This document shows positions 1-5,721 of a DNA stretch of 8,250 nucleotides, one piece after another (positions within the stretch are counted from its first letter, which is position 1; each line of letters starts with the position of its first letter). The notes beneath the pieces were generated by a model. It had not been told where the DNA came from, did no database searches, and saw nothing but the letters and a program-made list of their open reading frames with translations. Source of the stretch: Microcaldota archaeon (GTDB taxonomy: Archaea > Micrarchaeota > Micrarchaeia > Burarchaeales > Fermentimicrarchaeaceae). The stretch covers positions 1-8,250 of the forward strand of contig JAPLWT010000006.1 in assembly GCA_026396455.1 (NCBI GenBank), in the 5' to 3' direction. The translations under genes were made by a program, and so were the position numbers.

Positions 1-108
1 TTTCTCTATCTGAAGGAGAATGAGGTGAACAATATACGGAAGATTGTCAGGGCAAAGGAGTTCAACATCCCGCCCGAAAAGGTGCAGGAGATGGTGGTAA
101 TGGCGTGA
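1..108 (+). CDS. atpC: A-type ATP synthase subunit C (3' end only)
   Basis: Only the last 35 codons lie in the window; the gene is cut by the left edge and ends at TGA 106-108. The visible tail reads FLYLKENEVNNIRKIV followed by RAKEFNIPPEKVQEM, which matches the conserved C-terminus of archaeal subunit C (the V-ATPase subunit d family). In that family this segment belongs to the last helical domain of a funnel-shaped protein that sits on the membrane rotor ring and receives the D/F shaft. Its position directly before atpF is the usual one in archaeal operons (H-I-K-E-C-F-A-B-D). The call rests on this short tail plus the context. Nothing can be said about the rest of the protein or its start. 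Confidence 0.9.
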   Translation, partial: FLYLKENEVNNIRKIVRAKEFNIPPEKVQEMVVMA

Positions 109-112
109 TCTG

Positions 113-502
113 ATGGCTAAGGACATTCAAATCATACATGAAAAGGAAGAAGGCAGCAAGCCGGTAAGGGCACTGCACGGGAGGATTGCAGTTGTCGGGG
201 ATGGGGCAACAGCGACCGGCTTCAGGCTTGCCGGGGTTACTAACGTTTATGCGCTTGAGGGGAAGGAAGCCGAGAAGAAGATAGCGGAACTGCTGGGCAA
301 TGAGGATACCGAGATCTTGATTGTCAATGAAAGGATATCCGCTTCGTTGGACTGGAGGCTGAAGAAAAAAATCAGCACGATCGCAAGACCTGTTGTGGTG
401 GAAATTCCTGACAAATTTGGAGTGAGCGGGCAGACGGAATCGCTTAGGGCGATGGTGAAAAGAGCGCTTGGTTTTGAGCTTACGAATAAACAAGAGGGAT
501 AA
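113..502 (+). CDS. atpF: A-type ATP synthase subunit F
   Basis: 129 residues. Subunit F is the small CheY-like protein that binds subunit D in the central rotor shaft. The family core is clear: strand 1 and turn IAVVGDGATATGFRLAGV (residues 25-42), the ILIVNERI strand (about 64-71), and VVVEIPDKFG near residue 102-111. Archaeal F proteins usually start almost at the first strand and have about 100-110 residues; this one carries about 23 extra, mostly charged N-terminal residues. No ATG, GTG or TTG lies in frame between codon 1 and the core, so ATG 113 is the only normal start. It begins 4 nt after the atpC stop, with a weak GTGAT at 105-109 as possible ribosome binding site. It ends 1 nt before atpA. 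Function is secure; whether the extension is translated is less so. Confidence 0.93.
   Translation: MAKDIQIIHEKEEGSKPVRALHGRIAVVGDGATATGFRLAGVTNVYALEGKEAEKKIAELLGNEDTEILIVNERISASLDWRLKKKISTIARPVVVEIPDKFGVSGQTESLRAMVKRALGFELTNKQEG
494..500 (+). promoter_or_regulatory. Ribosome binding site that decides the atpA start
   Basis: GAGGGAT lies 3 nt before ATG 504 and closely matches the archaeal consensus GAGGTGAT. It sits inside the last codons of atpF. An in-frame ATG at 468 lies upstream of this motif, inside atpF, and would add 12 residues unrelated to the family, so 504 is preferred. Confidence 0.7.
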
Positions 503-503
503 T

Positions 504-2264
504 ATGGGGATCTTAAGCAAAATAGCAGGGCCGGTAGTTAACGCCGAACAGATGCGGGGAGCTAGGATGTTTGATGTCGTCAGGGTTGGAGATGAAAGGC
601 TGATAGGGGAAATAATAAGGCTTAAAGGGGATACTGCAACAATTCAGGTTTATGAGGATACGAGCGGTTTGAAGCCCGGAGAGAAAGTCGAGAATACCGG
701 AAGGCCTCTGTCGGTTGAGCTCGGCCCGGGCCTCCTCACCTCAATTTTTGATGGAATCCAGAGGCCTTTGGAAGTAATAAAGGCAGAGAGCGGGGATTTT
801 ATAAGGAGGGGCATATCTACAGACGCGATAGACAGAAAGAAGAAGTGGGAGTTTGTGTCGAAGGTTAAGAAGGGGGAAAGCGTCAAGCCCGGCGATGTGA
901 TCGGGACCATAAAGGAGACGGAAATAATAACACATAAAATACTCGTTCCCTACGGGGTGGAGGGAACGATTGAATCAATAAAGGAAGGTAAATTCACTGT
1001 TAAGGATGAGGTAGCAACTATCAAGGCAAGCGATGGCAAAAAGCATGAGGTGGCGTTGCTGCAGAACTGGCATGTGAGGACCCCGAGGCCTGTTGTTGAG
1101 AAGCTCCAGCCGGACCAGCCGTTGGTTACGGGCCAAAGGATATTGGATTTCTTCTTCCCAGTGGCTAAGGGGGGGACAGCTGCAATTCCCGGCCCGTTCG
1201 GGAGCGGTAAAACCGTTTTAGCCCAACAGCTGAGCAAATGGTCTGATGCGCAGATTGTCATCTACGTGGGTTGCGGGGAGAGGGGAAACGAGATGACCGA
1301 GGTGCTGACGGAATTCCCCCAGCTCGAAGACCCTAAGTCAAAGAAGCCACTGATGCAGAGGACGATTCTTGTCGCAAACACATCCAACATGCCCGTGGCG
1401 GCAAGGGAGGCAAGCGTCTACACGGGCATAACCATGGCGGAGTACTACAGGGATATGGGTTATGATGTCGCACTTATGGCTGACTCAACCTCGAGGTGGG
1501 CAGAGGCAATGCGTGAAGTTTCAGGCAGACTGGAGGAGATGCCCGGCGAGGAGGGTTACCCAGCATATCTGGCCAGGAGGCTGGCGGAATTCTATGAGAG
1601 AGCCGGCAGGGCGGTATGCCTTGGGAAGGATAAGCGGCTGGGCTCAATAACCATAGTTGGTGCAGTCTCACCCCCAGGGGGAGATTTGTCAGAGCCAGTC
1701 TCCCAGAACACGCTGAGGGTCACAAAAGTATTCTGGGCCCTTGATGCAAGCCTGGCGCACAGGCGCCACTTCCCGTCAATAAACTGGTTGAGGAGTTACT
1801 CGTTATACCTAGATTCCCTTGAGGAATGGTATGGAACGAAAATTTCTTCCGACTGGTCTGAGCTGAGGAAAAGCGCAATGAAGCTTCTGCAAAAGGAATC
1901 GGAGCTGCAGGAGATTGTGCAGCTTGTCGGCCCTGATGCGCTGCCAGAAAGGGAAAGAGCCGTTCTCGACGTGTCAAGGATGATAAGGGAGGACTTCCTG
2001 CAGCAAAGCGCATACCATGAAGTTGACACCTATGCGAGCTTGAGGAAGCAGTACATGATGCTGAAAATAATACTTCACTTCCATGACAAAACCAACTCTG
2101 CACTTGAGAATGGGGTGCCGCTCAGGAAGATTCTGGAGCTTACTGTGAGGGAGGAAATAGCCAGGATGAAAGAAATTCCCGAGAAGGAGCATGAGAACAA
2201 GATGAGCAAGATGATCACGGAAATAGACGGACAGTTCGAGAAGTTAGTCAAAGAGCAGGTCTGA
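504..2264 (+). CDS. atpA: A-type ATP synthase catalytic subunit A
   Basis: 586 residues, normal length for the archaeal A subunit. It hydrolyses or makes ATP at the A/B interfaces of the cytoplasmic A3B3 head (EC 7.1.2.2). Domains in order: N-terminal beta barrel from MGILSKIAGPVV; the bulge domain specific to A subunits (roughly residues 110-195); the nucleotide-binding domain with P-loop GPFGSGKT (230-237, Lys236 for the phosphates); GERGNEM (258-264) with catalytic Glu259; the Walker B region ending in ALMADSTSR with Asp327; the family signature PSINWLRSYS starting at Pro424; and a helical C-terminal domain. No key residue is missing. The P-loop, a common intein site in archaeal A subunits, is uninterrupted. 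ATG 504 is chosen over ATG 468 because the protein then starts as the family does and has a good ribosome binding site. It follows atpF by 1 nt and is followed after 9 nt by atpB. Confidence 0.98.
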   Translation: MGILSKIAGPVVNAEQMRGARMFDVVRVGDERLIGEIIRLKGDTATIQVYEDTSGLKPGEKVENTGRPLSVELGPGLLTSIFDGIQRPLEVIKAESGDFIRRGISTDAIDRKKKWEFVSKVKKGESVKPGDVIGTIKETEIITHKILVPYGVEGTIESIKEGKFTVKDEVATIKASDGKKHEVALLQNWHVRTPRPVVEKLQPDQPLVTGQRILDFFFPVAKGGTAAIPGPFGSGKTVLAQQLSKWSDAQIVIYVGCGERGNEMTEVLTEFPQLEDPKSKKPLMQRTILVANTSNMPVAAREASVYTGITMAEYYRDMGYDVALMADSTSRWAEAMREVSGRLEEMPGEEGYPAYLARRLAEFYERAGRAVCLGKDKRLGSITIVGAVSPPGGDLSEPVSQNTLRVTKVFWALDASLAHRRHFPSINWLRSYSLYLDSLEEWYGTKISSDWSELRKSAMKLLQKESELQEIVQLVGPDALPERERAVLDVSRMIREDFLQQSAYHEVDTYASLRKQYMMLKIILHFHDKTNSALENGVPLRKILELTVREEIARMKEIPEKEHENKMSKMITEIDGQFEKLVKEQV

Positions 2265-2267
2265 GGT
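2263..2267 (+). promoter_or_regulatory. Ribosome binding site for atpB overlapping the atpA stop
   Basis: GAGGT begins within the atpA stop codon (TGA 2262-2264) and lies 6 nt before ATG 2274. A ribosome ending atpA covers this site, which suggests that translation of the two head subunits is coupled; the coupling is an inference. Confidence 0.65.
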
Positions 2268-2273
2268 AGTTTT

Positions 2274-3662
2274 ATGGCAATAAAAGAATATCAAACAGTA
2301 AATCAAGTCGCGGGACCTCTGATTTTCGTCGAAGGGGTCGAGGGAGTAGGCTACAACGAGATGGTTATTGTCACCCTGCCGGATGGCGAAAAGAAAAAGG
2401 GGCAGGTGCTTGAGACAAGCAAGGGACTCGCAGTTGTCCAGCTTTTCGGTGCAACCGCAGGGCTTGACACCTCAAAGACAAGGGTCAGGTTCCTAGGGGA
2501 GACCCTGCGCATGCCAGTTTCTGACGATATGCTCGGCAGGGTATTCAACGGGCTTGGGGAGCCCAGGGACAGGCTGCCGCCAATAGTCGGGGAGGACAAG
2601 GTGGAGATAATCGGAAGCCCAATAAACCCATCTGCGAGGCAGCAGCCAAGGGACTTCATCCAAACCGGCATTTCAACAATAGACGGAATGAATACTCTTG
2701 TCAGAGGGCAGAAGCTCCCAATCTTCTCGGCTGCGGGATTGCCGCACAACGATATCGCGGTTCAGATTGCAAGGCAGGCAAAAATAACAGGGAAGGGGGA
2801 GGAGTTTGCAGTCGTGTTTGCTGCAATTGGCATAACCCACGAGGAGGCCAACTTCTTCATGAGGAACTTCGAAAGGACTGGCGCGCTTGAAAGGGCAGTG
2901 CTGTTCCTGAATCTGGCGGATGACCCGTCTGTCGAGAGGCTGATCACCCCGAAAATGGCGTTGACTGCCGCGGAATATTTCGCTTATGAGAAGGACATGC
3001 AGGTCCTTGTGATTCTGACAGACATGACCAACTACTGCGAGGCATTGCGTGAGATATCAAGCGCAAGGGAGGAGGTTCCTGGGAGAAGGGGCTACCCAGG
3101 CTATATGTACACGGACCTGGCTTCGATATACGAGAGGGCGGGAGTCATAAAGGGCAGGAAAGGCACTGTGACCCAGCTTTCCATCCTTTCAATGCCCGGC
3201 GATGACATCACGCATCCAATACCCGACTTGACTGGCTATATAACTGAGGGGCAGATAGTCGTGAGCAGGGAGCTCCACAGGAAGGGCATCTACCCGCCAA
3301 TAGATGTATTGCCCTCGCTCTCTAGGCTGATGAACCTGGGAATCGGGAAAGAAAGGACAAGGGAGGACCACAGGGGGGTTGCAGACCAGCTTTACGCAAG
3401 CTATGCCGAAGGGAGGGACTTGAGAAGCCTGAGCGCAGTTGTCGGGGAGGAGGCATTAACAGATGTTGATAAAAAATACCTGAAGTTCGCAGACATTTTT
3501 GAGAGTGAATTCGTATCGCAGGGAAAGGAAGAGAACAGGGATATCGAGACAACCCTTGGCCTGGGGTGGAAGCTTCTCTCATCCCTGCCAGAATGTGAAT
3601 TGAAGAGGATCAAGCTGGAATACATACAGAAGTACGGCAAGAAGTTTACGGGTGGCTCTTGA
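2274..3662 (+). CDS. atpB: A-type ATP synthase non-catalytic subunit B
   Basis: 462 residues, normal for the archaeal B subunit, which alternates with A in the A3B3 head and completes the ATP site without catalysing hydrolysis itself. The N-terminal beta barrel begins around YQTVNQVAGPLIFVEG. Where a catalytic subunit has a P-loop, this protein reads FSAAGLPHND (151-160) without the Gly-Lys-Thr, as is diagnostic for B. Further family blocks are LTDMTNYCEALREIS, GRRGYPGYMYTDL, the stretch MPGDDITHPIPDLTGYI, and the signature PPIDVLPSLS (341-350). Arg351 follows directly and, by alignment with the SVSR motif of F1 alpha, is the likely arginine finger reaching into the A site. ATG 2274 has GAGGT 6 nt upstream. 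The stop codon TGA (3660-3662) overlaps the atpD ATG by one base. Confidence 0.98.
   Translation: MAIKEYQTVNQVAGPLIFVEGVEGVGYNEMVIVTLPDGEKKKGQVLETSKGLAVVQLFGATAGLDTSKTRVRFLGETLRMPVSDDMLGRVFNGLGEPRDRLPPIVGEDKVEIIGSPINPSARQQPRDFIQTGISTIDGMNTLVRGQKLPIFSAAGLPHNDIAVQIARQAKITGKGEEFAVVFAAIGITHEEANFFMRNFERTGALERAVLFLNLADDPSVERLITPKMALTAAEYFAYEKDMQVLVILTDMTNYCEALREISSAREEVPGRRGYPGYMYTDLASIYERAGVIKGRKGTVTQLSILSMPGDDITHPIPDLTGYITEGQIVVSRELHRKGIYPPIDVLPSLSRLMNLGIGKERTREDHRGVADQLYASYAEGRDLRSLSAVVGEEALTDVDKKYLKFADIFESEFVSQGKEENRDIETTLGLGWKLLSSLPECELKRIKLEYIQKYGKKFTGGS
3651..3655 (+). promoter_or_regulatory. Ribosome binding site that decides the atpD start
   Basis: GGTGG lies 6 nt before ATG 3662. An in-frame TTG sits directly in front (3659-3661) and would add one residue; the ATG is better both as a codon and in spacing. 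The site is inside the last codons of atpB. Confidence 0.6.
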
Positions 3663-4297
3663 TGGTAGCAGTAGAGCAGGTGAAGCCGACTAGGATGGAG
3701 CTCCTGAACATTAAAGAGAAGATTAAGCTATCGGAGAAAGGCCACAAGCTGCTGAAGCAGAAGAGGGATGTGCTCATCCTAGAGTTCTTCGCGATATTCG
3801 AGAAGGCGAGGGATATACGGAGCGAGCTCAATGCGCAGATGGCCAAGGCATTCACTTCACTTGCGATAGCCCAGGCATACCACGGCATATTCGAGATAGA
3901 GAGCGCATCCCTTGCAGTGAAGAAAGCCCCAGGAGTGAGGGTCACTGTAAGAAACGTCATGGGAGTGAAAATTCCAAAAGTTGAGTCCAGCTATGTCAAA
4001 AAGGGGCTGATGGACCGGGGCTACGGCTTGCTTGGGAGTTCCGCGAAGATTGACGAGGCCGCGGAGTCATTTGAGGGCGCTTTGGATACAATAATCAAGC
4101 TTTCTGAAACCGAAACCGCTCTTAAAAGGCTCATAGAGGAGACGGAAAAAACCAAAAGGAGAGTAAATGCCCTTGAATACGTGATACTCCCAAGATTCAA
4201 GGAGCAGGCAAAATACATAAATATGCGGCTGGATGAGATGGAGAGAGAAACATTCTCCACGTTGAAGCATATCAAGAAAAAATTCCAAAGGGGTTAA
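3662..4297 (+). CDS. atpD: A-type ATP synthase subunit D (central rotor shaft)
   Basis: 211 residues, normal for the archaeal D subunit, the counterpart of F1 gamma. It forms a long antiparallel coiled coil that turns inside the A3B3 head and couples it, together with F and C, to the membrane ring. The N-terminal helix holds the family block VKPTRMELLNIKEKIKLSEK followed by GHKLLKQKRDVLI; a small mixed middle section includes SSYVKKGLMDRGYGLLG; the C-terminal helix includes TKRRVNALEYVILPRFKEQ, then AKYINMRLDEMERE and a lysine-rich end. The sequence is rich in Lys, Glu and Leu, as expected for a coiled coil, and contains no cysteine. The ATG shares its A with the atpB stop codon, so translation is probably coupled. 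In the known operons D is usually the last, or nearly the last, structural subunit, which fits the change of gene type downstream. Confidence 0.96.
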   Translation: MVAVEQVKPTRMELLNIKEKIKLSEKGHKLLKQKRDVLILEFFAIFEKARDIRSELNAQMAKAFTSLAIAQAYHGIFEIESASLAVKKAPGVRVTVRNVMGVKIPKVESSYVKKGLMDRGYGLLGSSAKIDEAAESFEGALDTIIKLSETETALKRLIEETEKTKRRVNALEYVILPRFKEQAKYINMRLDEMERETFSTLKHIKKKFQRG

Positions 4298-4298
4298 T

Positions 4299-4305
4299 GG
4301 AGGTG
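4299..4305 (+). promoter_or_regulatory. Strong ribosome binding site for the thioredoxin-fold gene
   Basis: GGAGGTG lies 5 nt before ATG 4311 and is fully complementary to the CACCUCC at the 3' end of archaeal 16S rRNA. It is the best match of any gene start in this window and begins one base after the atpD stop (TAA 4295-4297), which supports the small gene being real and translated. Confidence 0.75.
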
Positions 4306-4310
4306 GTTGA

Positions 4311-4619
4311 ATGAAGTTGTTTTTATTTGTTTCAAAAGGTGTTGAGTCTGAAAATGCGAGAGAGATAGTCAATGAAGTCTCCGAAAAATTTATGGAAGTT
4401 GATGTCAGGGAACTGGACATAGACAAGGCTGAAGGAAAGGAATTGGCTAAGAAATACAAGATAAAAAAGACTCCGGCAGTGGTTCTAAGTGATAAGCTCC
4501 TGTTCCACGGGGAGGTTCCCAAGAAGGACAAGCTTGTAGAGGAGATTCAGAAGGGAAAGGCAAGGGTTAAGTGGTGGTCCCCGTCTGGTTTGGAGGAGCA
4601 TCTGGAGCAGAAGCTGTGA
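4311..4619 (+). CDS. Small cysteine-free protein, probable thioredoxin-like fold
   Basis: 102 residues, mostly charged, with no signal peptide or membrane segment, so cytoplasmic. The order of elements fits a thioredoxin-like fold: strand KLFLFVS, helix SENAREIVNEVSEKF, strand VDVRELDID, helix GKELAKKYKI, then KKTPAVVLSD (about 53-62) in which Pro55 sits where thioredoxins have their cis-proline, a last strand LLFHGE and a final helix KKDKLVEEIQKG. The protein has no cysteine at all: where a redox CxxC would stand it reads SKGVESEN. It is therefore not a thiol oxidoreductase. The last 20 or so residues (from KARVKWWSPSG) lie outside the fold. A KaiB-like protein, which has a related fold and also no CxxC, is an alternative. 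It lies 13 nt after atpD and is probably cotranscribed with the ATP synthase genes, but a role there is not shown. The first 90 nt are about 32% G+C, well below the neighbours. Product function unknown. Confidence 0.85.
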   Translation: MKLFLFVSKGVESENAREIVNEVSEKFMEVDVRELDIDKAEGKELAKKYKIKKTPAVVLSDKLLFHGEVPKKDKLVEEIQKGKARVKWWSPSGLEEHLEQKL

Positions 4620-4627
4620 CATGCTCC
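4595..4627. repeat. Short inverted repeat at the convergent gene junction
   Basis: GGAGCAT (4595-4601) and ATGCTCC (4621-4627) form a perfect 7-bp inverted repeat with a 19-nt loop. The left arm is in the last codons of the thioredoxin-fold gene, the loop contains its stop codon, and the right arm lies in the 16-nt gap before the end of carA. A second GGAGCA at 4604-4609 could pair with the same right arm. On the + strand it is followed by a fairly T-rich stretch (about 4633-4650). It might help transcription end for the + strand operon, but archaeal terminators are mainly T tracts, and a 7-bp repeat can occur by chance. Confidence 0.3.
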
Positions 4628-4635
4628 GCTGAATT

Positions 4636-5721
4636 TCATTTCATGCTTTCTAAAAATCTGTCAAATAAATAAGTTGAATCCAGAGGGCCTGGGTTTGCTT
4701 CTGGGTGGTACTGGACAGAAAATACAGGCAGCTCCCTGTGCTTCATTCCCTCAACTGTCAGATCATTCCAATTCCTGTGCGTGACGATGAATTCTCTGGG
4801 CAAACTTTTCTCATCAACCGCGTAACCGTGGTTCTGGCTTGTTATGTAAACCCTGCCGCTCTCCAAATCCTTGACTGGGTGGTTTCCTCCCCTATGCCCG
4901 AATTTTAGCTTGAAGGTCTTTCCACCAACCGCGTGAGCGATTATCTGATGCCCCAGGCAGATCCCGAAGACAGGGAGCTTGTGCATAAGTTTTCTCACAG
5001 TTTTTGCTACATAGGAAAGCAATGCAGGGTCTCCCGGCCCGTTGGAAACCAGAATTCCATCAGGTTCAAGGGAAATAATCTTCTCAGCACTGGTCCTCCC
5101 AGGAATGCTCACAACCGAGATGTTCCTACTCAATAGCTCCCGTATTATGCTCGTCTTCACCCCGCAGTCAATCAAAACTACTTTCTTGTTTCCATCCACT
5201 CGGTACTCCTTTCTCTTTTTTGTCGTAACCATTTCAACGAAATCAATTTTCGAGTAGTCCAGCTTCCTGGCCTTGCTAAGCAGTTCATTTCTGTCAGGCT
5301 GTTTGCCGGAGTAAACAGACACGCATGCAGGCATGACCCCAAAGTTCCTGATTTTCCTGACAACTGCCCGCGTGTCAATGTCATATACGCCGGGCACCCC
5401 AAACCTTTCCAAAAATCTATCCAGTGTTTCCTTTGACTTCATGTGGGAAGGCTTGTTGCAAATCTCCCTCACAACAAACCCGCTCGCCTGAACTTTGTCA
5501 GACTCAAAATCCTCCCCATTCACCCCGTAATTTCCAATCAATGGGTATGTTGCAGTGAGAATCTGCCCAGCATAGGAGGGATCTGTCAAAGCCTCCTGGT
5601 AACCGCAGAAGCCTGTGTTGAAAACAAGCTCACCTACGGATGTGGCTTCAGCTCCGAAACCCTTGCCAGGGAAAATGGAACCATCGCGCAATACAAGCAA
5701 AGCTCTTTTTTCCTTACCCAT
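4636..5721 (-). CDS. carA: Carbamoyl-phosphate synthase small subunit (glutaminase)
   Basis: 361 residues from ATG 5721, normal for CarA. It hydrolyses glutamine and passes the ammonia through a tunnel to CarB (EC 6.3.5.5). The N-terminal CarA-specific domain includes VFNTGFCGYQEALTDPSYAG, TATYPLIGNYGVN and the block GVPGVYDIDTRAVVRKIR. The C-terminal class I glutamine amidotransferase domain carries VSNGPGDPALL, the nucleophile elbow GICLGHQ with Cys255, SQNHGYAVD, and QYHPEANPGP with His339 and Glu341 completing the triad. These match E. coli Cys269, His353 and Glu355 with a constant offset of 14, so the enzyme looks fully active. A GTG at 5730 would add three residues but lies within the GGTGG ribosome binding site, so ATG 5721 is preferred. 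The gene follows carB and overlaps its end by 8 nt. Its stop faces the thioredoxin-fold gene across 16 nt. Confidence 0.98.
   Translation of the reverse strand: MGKEKRALLVLRDGSIFPGKGFGAEATSVGELVFNTGFCGYQEALTDPSYAGQILTATYPLIGNYGVNGEDFESDKVQASGFVVREICNKPSHMKSKETLDRFLERFGVPGVYDIDTRAVVRKIRNFGVMPACVSVYSGKQPDRNELLSKARKLDYSKIDFVEMVTTKKRKEYRVDGNKKVVLIDCGVKTSIIRELLSRNISVVSIPGRTSAEKIISLEPDGILVSNGPGDPALLSYVAKTVRKLMHKLPVFGICLGHQIIAHAVGGKTFKLKFGHRGGNHPVKDLESGRVYITSQNHGYAVDEKSLPREFIVTHRNWNDLTVEGMKHRELPVFSVQYHPEANPGPLDSTYLFDRFLESMK

Noticed and set aside
151..160. Degenerate P-loop of AtpB as a sign of a broken gene (residues 151-160, encoded near 2724-2753)
   Set aside because: Loss of Gly-Lys-Thr is normal for the non-catalytic B subunit; the rest of the protein is intact.
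468..503. Upstream ATG for atpA giving 12 extra residues
   Set aside because: The added residues are encoded by the end of atpF in another frame and match nothing in the family; ATG 504 has a good ribosome binding site and the usual protein start.
62..520. 152-codon open frame on the minus strand across atpF
   Set aside because: It lies entirely over atpF and the gene ends on either side, has low-complexity composition (many His, Pro, Phe, Arg) and no recognisable motif. atpF has clear family motifs on the opposite strand.
1191..1214. Possible intein in the AtpA P-loop
   Set aside because: The site used by inteins in some archaeal A subunits is uninterrupted here and the protein has normal length.
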